Shown here one piece after another: positions 11,101-26,100 of a DNA stretch of 64,000 nt. The translations under genes and the position numbers were made by a program. The number at the start of each line of letters is the position of its first letter. Positions within the stretch are counted from its first letter, which is position 1. The DNA is from Aporrectodea caliginosa (taxonomy: Eukaryota > Annelida > Clitellata > Crassiclitellata > Lumbricidae), in contig JACEVL010005024.1 in assembly GCA_020284085.1 (NCBI GenBank), forward strand, positions 1,232,001 to 1,296,000, read 5' to 3'. The notes below the pieces were generated by a model. The model searched no databases and was not told where the DNA came from. It worked only from the letters and a program-made list of their open reading frames with translations.

Positions 11101-14100
11101 GCTAGCTTGCCATACCCAGTGGGAAGGAAATCATTTTTGATGAAGCTTTACTCATCAAGAGCATGCATATCAGCATTTAGAAACTGCCCCGTTTTGCGTG
11201 AGCTGCATTGCTAGGACAGATTCTGGCTACTTTGATATCTACTGTATGAAGTGCCTGCATTAGACTGTCAAGCATATATATGAGTACAAAGCTGTTTTCA
11301 CTTTGGCTGAGACAGCTGCAGGGTTCCTGTTGGTCTTAGCAAAGCTGGCTGTGAAAGGTTAGGGAACAAGTGTCGTAATTTACAATAATAATAATCTTCA
11401 TTTAATTTCAAACTGACACAACGCAGGATGATTACATATTAGTATGAACGGATGATCAAAGGTTATTACAGGAGTCGAATTTTAACTGTATATGGCAGCC
11501 ATGCAAGGAGCCCATCACGTCCTACATCTAATTTTACCAACGCGCCATCTCGCGAATGAAAGGCTGAGTTTACCTTCGGGAGGGTACGGGAAGCGATCCC
11601 GCTACCTACTGCTCTTCACACCAGTGATGTTACCACTACACTATGGACCCCTATGCTAGATGCCCAGACTGAGATCGGTTGATTATATTACTGGTACGTT
11701 ACAGTACTGATCTTGTTTAAAGCATTACTCTACGTTAGATATGCAACATGATGCACATGACCTGCTAGCCTTCCAGTTCCTGATGCCATATTCTTGGTTG
11801 AATTGGAGATGGATTTGCGTCTGGTACGTAATTACTGCCTAAACTGCCTGATACAAGGTCTTTTAGCTTCAAGGGAATTATAACTGAAGAACTGGCCCTG
11901 GATAGATGCCAAGTTGGTTGGGAGAAGCCAGGAGACTGTTGTCAACAAAACAACAAGGGTCATATAGCACAAAAAGTCTCACAATGGCTGATGACATGGA
12001 GCAATTTAACAGGATCAAAAGTCCAAGACAGCTCTACTGTTTATTATTGTGACTATACTTCGTAACTTTGGGTATTAGTTTTGTATTTATTTGGAGCCAG
12101 GGTGAGAGATGGTAAATTTGAAGAAAGAAAAGTTGATATAAGCAGACTGAGTGCTGAGCATGAGTGGGCACAGTCGAAATAAAAGAAGGGGTACAGTGTT
12201 AGGTTAGACAAGCCAGAGGTAAATTTGAGCCTATGTAGTCTAAATATAAAAATAACCCGTGTGTGTAGAAAGAGAGGTCATTGTACCATGGCTGCTTCCT
12301 CGCATATATGTGATACTGCAGTTTTTCCATACATGTAACCTTTGCCCCTACTTACTTGCCACTTGTGACTATGCACTGAAAACAAAAACTATTTGTTTTG
12401 AACGTAATATGGGAATGATTATCTCACCTCCCAGTTAGCTATGAGCATTCTGGCACCATTAGTTTCGGTTGTCACCACTAGGGTGTGACCGATTGGCATT
12501 TTTTGCCGATTTCCGAATCCAGTTATTATCCGTATATTTGGCCTGCTTGTTTGCCGAATCCGGATTTGATCCAATTATTCAGCAATATTTATTTTTATTT
12601 GGTTCTAGGCACTTTGTTACTGATCGCAGAAAAAATCTAACTCTTGTATATTCTCACGAGATGTCATTCAAACGAGAGTCTATGCACTGAACTATTGAAA
12701 TAAATAGCTGGAAAATTAATGCTGTATGTTCTTAAGAAAAAGGTTGCCAAAACAGGTTACTATTTTTGTATTAATTAATGAAAAAAGAAATTGTTTTTGA
12801 TCAAAAATATTACTTCTTTGGTATTTTGATCAGTAGTCCTAGGATGCGCTGATTCCGATTCTAGATTAAAATCCGGTGCAAACCAATTTCCGGATCAAGA
12901 TTTGGTCACACCCTAGTCACCAGCAAGGACATTTGAACTTGGACTGCAGCCAGATAACCTTGGACAAAATGGCGTTCTTAATTGGGCATTGTCTGAAAAG
13001 AATGCAAACTACAGACATTTTGGCTTTACATTGTAATTGCGAAAATGATTCCACTAATAAATATATTCCACAAATAATATATTCCACAAACTGTAACATA
13101 TACCGGTATTCCACAAATACCAGTCCAGGAATAAAGTTCTTGATGGAGGAGGGAAGGGAGTGGTAGAGAGAGAGAGACCAGGGGAGGTATGGCTAGGTCA
13201 GCTGTCTCACAAGAGTGTTTGTGACCTTTTAGCGGCTTATTAAGCTCATTAGGCATTTATAATTAACCAGTTATGTGAAAAATTGTTTGGTAGGCAAATG
13301 ATGCGGTCACGATAGGTGTGGCTGTTAACTGAGGCCCATATTAATTATCATGGATGTATAGATGATCACTGATTAATTATATAATACACTTGCACATCAG
13401 GTCTGCTTGCATAGATAATTTATTTTACTCTAGAAAGAAAGCAAAAACAGAAATGGAAAAAACTTTTAAAAATTAACTCTCTGTAAATGCAGTTCTATTT
13501 ACATGCATTCTAGAAGTGTAATACATACATCCCTGATAGACATACGCATCCTATCATAATCACAATGTAGTGGCTCTATACTGTCATACTTAAAGTGAAG
13601 CTGAGGAAGTCTATAAAGTATTTTAACATAGCAGCAAACCTTGTGCATGCATGGATACTAGCAGCTTATAAATTAATACTATAGTTGCACTTTAGTTCCT
13701 GCTTATATACTTAGGTAATGTAAGAGATATGCAGATGTTCTTTAAAGTAGTGTATAGTACTAGCGAGAAGAAGCATCTCGTGAGGTAACCTTGAGAGGTA
13801 GCCATGGTTTTGAAGCATTAGCAGCTTCGTTTTCTTAGCCTTGGCATATGAGAGCTGTTGCCAGGTAACCAGTACTCTCCCTCACAATCTGGTCTTCCCA
13901 CTGACTGTATGAGGTCAGACTACTTGGTATTGTATATAACAAAGTTTGAGAAGAGGCACAAGTGGAACAGAAATCTCTAAATATCTTCTGCCCTGACAGG
14001 GATTTGAACTGCTGATGTCTCGGTTGACAGTCCAGCACGCTAAATCACTAAACTATTGAACAGTATTCAGCTTTGCAAACATCAGGGCTAGAAGCATGAC

Positions 14101-17100
14101 AATCTTGTACATTCAATGGAGAGATCTGTACCAGGAAAATATTACAGAAATACGATGTATGTAAAACTATGTATGAGCACTTGTTATAGCGCCCCTTCAA
14201 GATTTCTACTCAGAGGCGCTCCCGACTACAGCGCGGACACTGAATCGGAGTTTCACGCCGAAGCGCATGAGCAATTGCGAGTGAAGGACTTGCCCAGGGT
14301 CCCTACGCAGAGGCTTGAGGTGGATTCGAACCTGCAACCATCCGGCTGCAAGGCACCGAACATACCCCTACACCACCGTGCCCCACAATGTCAGCACTTT
14401 ATAACAGCTAGCTTGGTCTACTGCATAACCATTTGACCGTATCAGATCAGTAGACAATGAGAACATAAAGATCACTGCAGGAAGGATAATATATGCAATA
14501 TATGATTTTAATTTGAAAGACCATACATGTGCATAAGTAAATTTTTATCCATGGCTGCAACTGTGTTATACCGGAATTCGCATTATAGTAACATGTGTTG
14601 CAGTGAAGGTCCTGTGTACTAGAACCATTTAGATTATTATTATATTTGTTTATTGGTAACAACAACAAACTGATAGTCACACTGCTATCAGGTACATTGT
14701 GATGTCCATTTTCTGTTGGAAGTGCAACCACCAGAACAGCAAACTAGCAACAAGACAACCATTCGTTTTGACTTATGTTGTTTGACAGCAAATTGTCAAT
14801 GCAAATGATGAAGTGATCTGTACGAATTTGTCTGAGCTGCAGAGGCGAGAGAGATTAGCAATCAGCCACACTGTCATCATTGGGTTCTTTGTTCTCTTAT
14901 CCAGTTTTCTAATGAGTGCTCGGCTTTCAAATTAGTGGCTAATTATTATACCAGAGGCTGTGGTTTTTTTTATCAGGCAGCATATGTCACTTGAGGGTAG
15001 CATGACAGGTCCTATTTGCTAATTATTGAAAAATGGCTTTACAACGCTCATATACAGACAATGTCAAGGTGTACGGTGACAAAACAAACGTAACATCGAA
15101 TAACTAGAATAACTAAAATTAGCGGATGTGGTTATGCTACATCCAATCTGGCCTTAGAAACTAAGTGTATATTGTTAGAGTTTGCCTCAGTTTCTCCTCT
15201 TTCACTAGGTGTTAGGTCACTAGTTCTCCATGCCTCATTTAATGTACAAAAATTTGCATGAGACTTGTTGAACAAATTTACTTGGAAACCTCTGTCTTTA
15301 CCAGGGTGATGGGAACTGTTTTGAAACTGTGATGAGGACTACTTTAAGGTCACAAGGCGCCAGAGGTCTAGACAAAAGCCTTCTAGTATCTGTACTTACA
15401 GTGATTTAGTTTAAGATGTCAACTATATCACTCGTGAAGCCTCATGTTAACCAAAATATGAAATGTACAAACACGAAATATTGTAATAAAACTTAAATAT
15501 ATGATTTATTTAATTTGCACCAGACAGCTAAACTGTACATATTAAAAGTGAACTTGTGGTTTCCTAAAGTATTTGTACAGAGACATATGTACTAAGAATT
15601 TATGACTTTTTAATGTGTTTCTAGCGTAATGCAATGCAGTACTTATTAAACAATTTTTAGAATTTGTATGACTTAAGGTGGGGCACTCTATCCAAATGGA
15701 TAGAGTGTTCAGCCTGTGATGTAGAGGGTATGGATTCGAGTCTCTACACAGGCTCAGGCCACTGTGTAAAGGCCTTTATGCACAATTAATTGTTCAGTGC
15801 CACCGATGCCCGTCGTATGGTCATGTGTGCACTTCTGAACTTTGGAAGGAGGGCAATATCAGATACAGTTGTATCGAATTGTCTGGTATTTAGGTTTATT
15901 ACTTTGGCACGATCACAAATAAGCTAATTTCTCTAGACATTTAACATCTGTTTTGTTTCTTTGTTTTTATCTGCACAGTGTCTCGTTCATTCAGTGCTTC
16001 CACCTTCTACTATACCACTCAAAGCGAAGAGGATGGAGAGGATGAAAAGCCTACGTCACCAGACACTGGCCAGGCACCATCTCCGGACTCTGCTCCGTGG
16101 CAACAGAACTCCTGTGAAAGTTAGCTGCTTACTTACTTTTCTACAGTACTATAAATAGACTGATAGATGGCTTGATTGGAAGTCCATGAAATGTATAACC
16201 ATAGCCATAACCATTTGTGTCATTGCCATTGCTCCTATCTTCTCTCAGCTGACTCCATCTACAAACAAACACGTATACTAAAGATTTAGCAGATAACATC
16301 TCTACAGACTAATGAATTCATGTACAGAAATGCAAACAAACAACTGCCATCTACTTTCAATAATTACTTCACATCGATATGTGAATCAATCCTTACACAC
16401 ACTCTTCTAATAACTACTGGCCTATTTATTCCCATACTAATACCTGCAAGTTCTCCATCAAATGTGCTGGACCGAATATCTGGAACAGAATCCCTGTTGA
16501 AATACAATGTTCGGCTAATATATGTCTCTTTAAACGAAGATTGCGTGACTACTAGATAGCACAGTTTAGTGATGTGTGTACACTGATTAATTAGTTAATT
16601 AGACTAACTAGTTAAGTTATATTAATTAAACCAAACCAGCCGCTGCATATCACTCAAAGAAAGGGTGGCCCTGTTAAGCAGGACCTTGGTCCTTTTGGGG
16701 ATTTCTTTCCCTGTTGTTCTCTGACATCCTTTCTTCTACTTATTCATTGTATTTCAAACTGTATTTCAGTTTGTTTGTTTGATAGGATCAATAAAATGTA
16801 TGGTTATGGGTATTGGCTGTTGTGTTGATTGACTGCTGCTTGGTTTGTTGATTGTTTAGTTTCTGTTGCCTTGTCTTGCCTAAATGCTGTTTGGCTACAT
16901 ATTCGTTGGGTGACTTGCTTACTTACTGACTGGCTGGCTGACTAACTTTTTTGATCATGCAGTGGGCTTGCACATAAGAAAATGTGTGAGAATTAATGTA
17001 CTTGACGCTTCATAGGGTTTTCCATCAGAGGGTTCAGAGAAAAGGTTTAACCAGGATCACAGGCAAATGAGAAAGTAATGGAGCCTGGGGTTTCCCGGAG

Positions 17101-20100
17101 GTGGAAGTGTGCTGTAGCTCTTATCGTTATATGGCTATTTGCATGCTGATTATAAGGAAAAACAAAGTGCCAGACTCTGGAAACTCCCAGGTTATGCATA
17201 TCAGACTTCCTGTACATCATGAGTGTAAATATTTGTGCCTATGAACATCTATGCACATTCAACAGCATGCCTGGATATTTACATTAATTATATAACAGCC
17301 TGATGGCAATTTTTCATGTTGGCCTTCATTTGGCTGGATAGTAAGTAAGCTAAGGCGAATTGAAGTCTGTTATGTCCCGTAATGGGACATCTGCAAAGAA
17401 CTAGCATTGGACTGCAGGATACTCCAGATACTGGACTCGGCCATTTCATTATAAGACTAGAACAATTGCAGGCTGGAAAGATGGAGAGGTTTCCTATCTA
17501 TCTCAGGCCCCTACCAAGTTCTTGCTTGACAACACAGACGTGTGCACAAAGAACTTGTGCCCTGGGTCGTTACCCCAAGTCTGTTCTAAGTCAGTTTGGA
17601 AGACTTTGCACCCAGAATCTTAGTATAGACCAGGCAGTATAGGGTGCTGTGTTCCAAATTAAGTCAGTTAAGGGAAACTAAGGTAAAGCAATGTTAGGCG
17701 TTCTCAAAGGTTCTCCATTTTGGTGTGGTGGATTGTTTTTCATTATGTCTCCTACTCTTTCATTTGCATCCTTCATTTTTTGCACTTTCTTCTTTGACCT
17801 GTCCTTTTTTCTCGTTTCAGCTGCCCTTATTGCATGCTGTTCTGTCACATGTATGTTTCAGTGTCTTATGTCTTATTCTTATGCCTTTCCCTTTTTGTCA
17901 TGTGTACTGTTTTATGTTTTACTTAAGTTGCTTTCACCTAGGAAATCAACTATCTATGCCCTTGCCCATGGTCTCATGATAGGGTGTTGACGCTTTTGAC
18001 AGTAATATGAGGAAAACATTTTTATGAAGATTTGCTGTACTCCTATTGATTTTGTATTTGTCCTATGATGTTTGTACACCAGAGTGTGGCTCTTCTGCAA
18101 CCGGTTTAATAAAGAATATACTTACTTACTTCCTTCATTTTTGTGCTTTCTTACATGTATGTATGTCCCCTTTGTTGTCCTGTCCTCTGTCCTATGTCCT
18201 CTTATTCTTGGCTTCCTTCATTTGGCCTTGTATTCCAGTCCTGTTTCCATCGTCGTGTCCATTTTCCATTGTCCTCATTCACCTAATCCTCTTTTTTGGC
18301 CTTCTCTTCCTCTCTGCTTTCATTCTGTCCTCATTGACAGGTCTTATTGCCTACCATAAAGTAATTTTCAAATTTCCTTTTCTTCCTGACTGCTTATTAC
18401 CTACCATAAATTAATTTTCAAATTTCCTTTTCTTCCTGACTGCTGTAGGTTGTGTCCTGTTTCCTAGGTCCTGTTCCTTCTATCCTCTTTTAAACTGCCT
18501 CTTTCTCTGTCCTGTTCATGGGTGCTTCTTCTGATGGCAGCTACAGGATGCTCTAAAGTCTATTTTTGGACTGTCGCCCACTGGGATAATTTTGATTGAG
18601 GGATCAGTTAAACATGGTCCCGCTGAAATCGAAAATAAAAGGAAAGTTTAGGTCAGAGTGACTCAGCGGCCCAACGACATGGCTGCTGTTATTGCCAGTT
18701 GTGTAGCCGGCTGTATTTAAGTTTGTTAGGTCTACGTATGTATACACAATTACACATGTAACTACCGCGCACATGAGCATACAGAAAAAACGCCTACACC
18801 TACACACACATAGGGTTGCCAGATACACGGGTGGCTAAAGGAGGACACAGAACTCCGGAAAGGAGGACACATTGAATACTTCAGTCCGAAGTCCGAGGGT
18901 CTCCTAAGTAAGGCCAAAAAAAAATAATGGTGTGTTTCTGGTAACAGAGTTTAAAAAAACTGGGTAGGTAGGTAGGAAAATAATTTTATTTTGGTAAAAT
19001 AATTTTATGCAGTGATTTCCCAAAATTACGCCACTGCCCATTTATGCACAGCGGTACATGCTGTACCAAAGTATGTATTTTCTATGCGAGTATTTGCAGA
19101 ATGTACCTATAAACTGCTGTAGAAAACAATCTTATTTATTTCATGTGTGGTGACATTGTTTTTCTTGCAAGGTGAAATGGAAGGGGCAGAGGTGGGGAAG
19201 GAATTATGGATTATGTACATTAAACAATAAACGTGTAGCAGACAAACTGCTAGTTTCCGAATGTCTCTGCTTTAGTGAATGCACCTATAATGTCGCGATT
19301 CTGCATCTCTGGCATGCAAAGGCTTAATGTATGCAAAGTAAAAAAAAAATTTTTTTACAAAATTTTTCGAGTCGCGGCAAAAAAGTGACTCGGTCGCGTT
19401 AACGGAAACACACCATTATTTTGTTTTGGCCTAACCAAGAAACGAAGTTACATTGAGAAGCTGCATATAAAATCAGTTGAGGCTTTTCATCATAGTGTTG
19501 CAAAGTATTTATTTATCAGTTGCACCTTCTTGATTACGCACAGCATGTATCTAAGGATCCAACTCTCCACAGCAAATCCTCGTTACCAATAACACACGCA
19601 TAGAACTTCTCAAGGAACATTCTTCATATTGTAAGAATGATTCCCTTTATAGAGTCAACAAACAGACAGTCAATTCATTTCCTTTGTCCATTGAGCATTG
19701 TTAATCAAGAAGAACACTTTTAAACGGTGCAATTGCAGGAATACAGACGAAAAATTTGTAAATTTTAAATAACTCTGAGAAACAACCTGCATTTTTGCAT
19801 CTTTGGAAAAATGAACTCCACTGTTCTTACAGGAGAATTTAAAAAACTGTTCATTCTTGCCTTGCATGACTGATTTAAGATTGCAGTATATATTAGTCAA
19901 ACAATTGCACCATCCACAATGATACCCTTTTCTTTTGGGCAGAATAGGCTGTTCAGCCCAAAGATTAGGGGAACTTAGGGATAACGATGCGCATGTAAAG
20001 ATGGTAAAACAGTTAATAACTGCCACAAAATAATAGTTAATAGCCCAATTAACACCAATACAACAAACATACAAAAAGCCAGACATTTTCCAGGTTTATA

Positions 20101-23100
20101 GCTTTGCCTGCCGGACAGAGGACATGAGGCCAAAAAGGAGGACATGTCCTCCTTTTGCTGGACATCTGGCAACCCTACACACACACCTACACACACACCC
20201 ACACCTACACACACACACCTACAAACACACACACCTGCACACATACACATCTACACACACGCACACACACACCTACACACACACACACACACACACACCT
20301 ACGCACACACACCTACGCACACACACACACCTACAATCACAGACACACACACACAGGTATTATTGATGTAAAATAAAGCAGTTTTTTTATTGTAAATAGA
20401 CAAATTCTGATTATATGTATGGTGCATATTTTTGTTTTGGTTGTATATGAATTACTTTATGGACCCATAAAATATGTTGAGAGTGTGTTGTGTTACATTT
20501 CATTAATCACATTGTATGATTTATACACTAATATACAGGTCTGTATTAATATAATAATACGCTGACAAATGTGAGTGTATGTATGAAATTAGTTTATTAT
20601 AAAGTGTTTGTAAGTAGTCGATGTGTTTATAAACGTAAATGTAATGATATGTATGCTGATCACTTTCATGTGAGTAAAATCAGCAGTATCAATGTGAATT
20701 TGAATCAAAATTCTAATCAGTTCATGAGGTTGTGGTGTTTAGAATTTTAGCCCATGGAGTCTAATGCATATAGCCTACATTGTACTGAACCAATGTTATT
20801 CGTTTGAACATTCATAGAATGTCTCTAAGGATGTTTTAAGGGGTTGGGGGATAGTGTAGTTGTTAGCTACATGTGAGTATATGTACTGTTATATAGGTAG
20901 ACTCAGTGGTAAGATCAGATGGCAATTGGCAAGGGAGAGGACTGTCTGACAGATCTATCTAAAAGGTGTGACTTGAGATGGATGATAATGTTTCTAGAGC
21001 AGTTCTGGCTCAAGAGCTTGTGATTTCCTGAAGCCTAGCCGGGGTCATTTAATTATAGTCTTATCTTCATCATCATCATTAGTTCCTGATGCCGGCCATT
21101 TGTCAGGGATGGGTGCGAATGATTGATCTCCGTTGTCCTCATTTGTCAATATAGTGTTTTGTATGGTCCTAGATGTGCCAACTTCCTCTGGTTGAGATAG
21201 GACCATGTTCAAGGTTCTCTTCGTGGGACGACAGGCTTTGATAGTTAATACAGTCCCAGAATTAATTGAATAGACCTGCATTCCTGTCTCCAGCCAACCA
21301 GGTTATGGATTGCTGCTGGTCCCACACTTCGTATGACAATACAGGTTTTTATTATGCTTTCTTAGATGGAGCTATCTTTGTGGAACACTGTGACCCTACA
21401 AATACGTATACTGTACTTAAAGCTTAACAACCATTTTCAACTTATCTTAAGTACCACCTTTTTCTGTCTGTTAGATTGCCACATTTTTGCCTTTGTGAAT
21501 GCCTGATGAGAGGTATGTGTTAGACATCAAGCTTAAATCAGAGGCACTGAAACTATTGGTTGGAAGAGCTTGAGGTTCTCAAAAAAGGATCCGATAGAGG
21601 GTAGTAGGGCTTAGGGTTACCAACCTCCACTCTTAAGAGTATAACTGGTTATATAAGGATAAATTCCAGATAAATACATACATACATACAGTGCTTTTTT
21701 TCTAGACAAAAAGGTTCCGGAACTCAACAAATTTAAAACATTCATAAGGGCATATTTTATGCCAATATTTCTGTTTCATACATATCTGTATCAATAAACA
21801 CTGAAAGCACTTACATTAAATTAAAGTATCTAAATAATTTTATATAATTTCTTATTAAAATGTTTAATTAACTAAATTATTTTTAATGGCTGAAAAAAGG
21901 TACCGGAACACCGTTCCGGACCGTTCCGGCTGAAAAAAAGCACTGCATACATACATATATGCAATACAAGCATGCAGTCATACACTCACATTGTTGTCAC
22001 ATAGCTCGAGTCAGCGAGAAAGTGACGTTGGATAATAAAGCGTAATAAAAACCTGCATTGTGTGAAATTAGGCTACGGTTTTGAAACATGTTTCCGATTT
22101 CATATTTGACAGAACTCCACGGATTCTCCCATGGTCTCTTGGCTGATAATTTGGATGTTTGTTTTCCTTATTTGTTTTCTCTTTAGCCTTCAGAAGTAGC
22201 TGTAAATGAAAGTCAGCTGAAAAACTGGTTTTGTTCTGAGCAGGGTATATCACTTGTTGCTGGATATCATCGAGTAGTGTTAGTTGGAGACGTATGCAAT
22301 GTGTACACTGTGTATGTACATTGTACATGCATACATACTGTACATTCACACCACCTCTGTAATTATTAGTCTTTTCACAAATTATGTTTATATGTTTGTA
22401 CCTATATATTAGAACATAAATATGCAAGTATAATATATAACTTACATATATGTAATATGTATATGTTATATATTTTTAATGTGTGTGCTATTCTATGTAC
22501 ACCAATTGCATGCATAAATTTTCTCTTTCTCAATAGGTATATGTGTGTATATACAGTCGACGCCGCTTAAGTGCATAGCCTCGGGATTACCTTGATCCTA
22601 TACACTTAGCCGACTTATGCACATAACCGAAGTTCACATGTACTGTGTAAAATTGGCTAAATGTACTGGTGCACTAAACAGAATGCGTATGATACGGTTT
22701 GCACACTCCGGAATGTACATTTGTATTATGTTATAGGCGGGCCCCATCACGTGGGGACATTTGTCGTTTCAGATCTGCCTTTTGTAACCCATGACAGAGA
22801 TATTGTATACTGTTCTTAGATATTTCAAGAGACAAATGAAATGAACAATGTTAGGACACCTGCTGATAGGGACCACAGTGCAGCTAAGACATATCATTGA
22901 ACAGCCACAGTCATTTGCTGTCCATGGGTGAACTGCCTAGTCATCGAGAATGTCATAAGATGCCTATGCAGTTAAGCGGCATCGATATACAGAGCAATGA
23001 CGGACCTGTAGTCAGCACATATGCAATATGTACAAAATACCCGAAGTTGTCTTCCATTTAAATACCCCTATATTATGAAAAAGGGACCAGCAAGCTTTTA

Positions 23101-26100
23101 TGCACATAGGCAAGTTATGCACTTAAGTGGTGAAGAAAGGTTCTTCGCATTCGATTATCTGCCTCCGGGAGAACTCTATCGTGCGCCCTCGGTCAAAGGG
23201 AGTGCTCCGATTGTTTTATTTGAAAAACACGTGCTCAGGGTTGTGCACAATGGAAGCAAATAGAGCCTTGTCTGCTCTTGAGAAAAGCTGCTCAAAAGAT
23301 TGGGTATCTTCAGGGACATATTGCAGCTGACAAAGTTGTTCTAATACAGCCTGAAGCTTTCACCAGTGCCAACAAAGCCCCACCTCGAGGCCGACAAATA
23401 AAGCATACCAGCTATGAGTGCAGATCTCACAACTAGGGCTGTCAAAATGTTAGAAAAACGTGGCCCGGGTACCCGAGCTCATTTTCAACGGGGGCCCGAA
23501 GGCCCGTCATTGGTAAAACGCTTGAGGAAAGCCAAAAATAGTTGAGTCACAGTATAACGAAGTTACAAAATTTGATTTAATTAATTACATTGAAAGACCT
23601 GTGGCGTGTGTCTAACGGCGATTTTCGGTACTAATACTTCGATCAAGGTCCACTTAGTTCGTCGCCTCGTATCGACGGGAAAACGTGGGATAGAAATTGT
23701 CGCTTCGATTACATCCGTCGTCCAAAAGCTACAAATAGCACGGTTTTCGTCTTTTTCTCACGCTTAAACTCGCCGGCGGTCTGTCGCTGATACAGGGTAT
23801 ACTGCGAAGGCGGCAGATTTGAAGAGGGGCACAAGGCTCTAGCAGCACATGATGCACATGTCTGGTAATAGCAGTAATACCTCAACGCGCTGCAACGCTT
23901 GGCTGGTCTTAGTATAGCCAGCTGACAAGTAAACAGGTACGGGTGCCAAGTTGCCAACTACCCCCGCGCCGATGACTAATACACCACTGTAGCTGGCCAA
24001 CACATCTTCAAATCCACAGCGTTTTAGGCGACAGAAAGTCTGTATTTAAGCTTTTAAAATTTACTTAAAATTTCGCTTAGCAGTAATACTTGGCGACGAA
24101 ATGAGCTACAAGATCAAAATAGCAGAATGTAACATAATGAACCTTGTGAATCCACCATCTACTTAGTGATACAACAGTGGGTGATAAGAAAAGAACTTGA
24201 AGGTGCTCGTGGAAAAATGAAAACAATCTTCGCCCTCTAGCTCCAGGAAATCAGAAAATGAAGGCTCAAAGAAATCAGAAAATGAGGACACAGCCAAAAG
24301 GAAGCGTTTGAAAGTATCCACTGGTGTCAGCTGGAAGGAGAAGAGGGTGAAATCGAAGTGGAGAAAGATGTTAGCGAAGGTGTTGACGTGATCGAAGACC
24401 AAGGGGGAATATTAATCAATGATGATTCAATGAACCAGTCAACAGATGACGAAATAGAGGCCGGTAGCCACCAACGCTGTCCAAGGATAAGAGCAAGAAT
24501 GTTTATATTATACAGAGCCATAAGCTGATTCGGACGGGTTTTCAGGCCTTGATTTAAGGGCCCGGGCCGGGCCCTTCGAACGGGGGCCCGGGGGCCCGTT
24601 GACAGCCCTACTCACAACATCATGCAATCTTTGTCCGTGTGGTCTAAGAGACGATAAAACCCTAATAGCCTATTGAGCCTGCGGCGCTCACAAGCAGGTG
24701 ATTTTCCAAATTTGAATGAGCACAAAATAGTAACTCCCAGTACTTTCATATGGTCTACTCTTGTTAATCCCGGGTAAGTGGGACAATTTGTTTGTGACTG
24801 CTACAGTTGGACCGCATAATTATTATCTCGTTTGTTTTCCCCAAGTTTATTTTAAGGTTTGCCCATGACGAGGCTTGTACAATCTCCGCCTCTTTAGAGG
24901 AGGCACTTGAAGCAGGTACAATAAAGTATCCATCATCGGCATATTTAAATAGCCTGTCAGACTGTGTCAGTAGATTATAACAACAGAACCCTGACTAAGA
25001 TACATAATTGCAAAATTGCCCAAACATCAATATATGATATGAGCTGTGCAGTCAGGAAAAATCAATAATACATACATATATACATACTTACCTACATGCG
25101 TGCATATGTACAAGGTGTTAAATAGGGCTAACAGAATGCCATTGAGGTTTCTATAGTTCAATATCATCTTTGTATGTGTGTATATATGGGTATATATATG
25201 CATTGCTAATATCTTTATATATTAAAGGGGCGCGGTGGTGTAGGGGTATGTTCGGTGCCTTGCAGCCCGAGGGTTGTGGGTTCGAATCCACCTCAAGCCG
25301 CCGCGTAGGGACCCTGGGCAAGTCCTTCACTCGCAGTTGCTCATGCGCTTCGGGCGTGAAACTCCGATTCAGTGTCTGCGCTGTAGTCAGGAGCGCCTCT
25401 GAGTAGAAATCTTGAAGGGGCGCTATATAAATATCTGAAATGAAATGAATGAATGAATGAATTAAATGCACACTGGTGTTTCTCAGTGTGCAGTTTATAT
25501 ATATATATATACCGGTACACACACATATACTTGGATATATATATATAAAATATATATATAACCTGTAAATTTTAGAAAGTGTCTACACTCTACAGTTAGT
25601 TTAGAGGCTGAAGTGTTCCAGACAAAGATAGACAGTATTTATGTAGGTTTTGTTGACGTTATGTGTGTTTAAGTCATAAAATGTAATGTAAATTGTCTGT
25701 TGGTCTGGAGTCACTGAGTGAAGTAGGGTTTAGTGATCTTTACATATGAGAGTTTGTATTACACAGCAGTGATGGGTAACTAATTAATTAGAAACTAATA
25801 ATTAGCTAATTAATTAGCCTGATAGCTAATTCTAAACTGAATGACTGGCTAGATGGTTGGCTGACTTAATCTAATTCTAATTAATTAGTTTAAAAAATTT
25901 GATAATAATTCTAATTAAAGGTTGTCGAATACTAATTAAAATCTCATTATTAGCTTCCTAAATGCCTTGCCCACATATTTCCTTAGTCCTTACTCGCTTT
26001 ATGCTGGATGCTATCATTGTAGCTAATAAACATCAACAAATATTTTAAGTGTTTTGTTTCTTATGATATATTTGAAATAAGAATTGCCTTTTGTTGTAAG

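Larger units (their letters stand above)
5198..15978 (+). other. DSTYK intron 1 (10.8 kb)
   Basis: Phase-1 intron from GTATGT to a strong pyrimidine tract and CTGCACAG. Its repeats are listed separately. Confidence 0.65.
23266..25000 (-). pseudogene. CTTA-family LINE remnant (copy I), split by a hAT insertion
   Basis: 24810-24990 on the minus strand encodes [16 protein letters not shown] and continues to [17 protein letters not shown], the same RT region as copy A. The next C-terminal block ([12 protein letters not shown]) follows after a frameshift. The final C-terminal part lies on the other side of the hAT element at 23266-23433, where the AACAAAGCCCCACC and AATAAAGCAT phrases match copy A. 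It is inactive. Confidence 0.75.

Noticed and set aside
17691..18414. Phe/Cys/Leu-rich frames resembling membrane proteins
   Set aside because: They come from strongly CT-rich intron sequence with a tandem duplication and a LINE end; no start context, splice phase or conserved motif.
19670..20086. 138-codon minus-strand frame as a hAT transposase
   Set aside because: No transposase motif is visible; retained only as a remark on the element.
20124..20376. Thr/His-rich frames of 73-80 codons
   Set aside because: Translation of a CA microsatellite.
22554..23130. Longer pogo-like element reaching 23130
   Set aside because: The second set of similar phrases is not a clean inverted copy of the left end, so the boundary at 22986 is preferred and marked uncertain.
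25227..25300. tRNA gene suggested by intact box A and box B (also 29500-29556, 36489-36560, 40896-40960)
   Set aside because: These are heads of SINEs with shared non-tRNA bodies and tails. I could not fold a complete cloverleaf.
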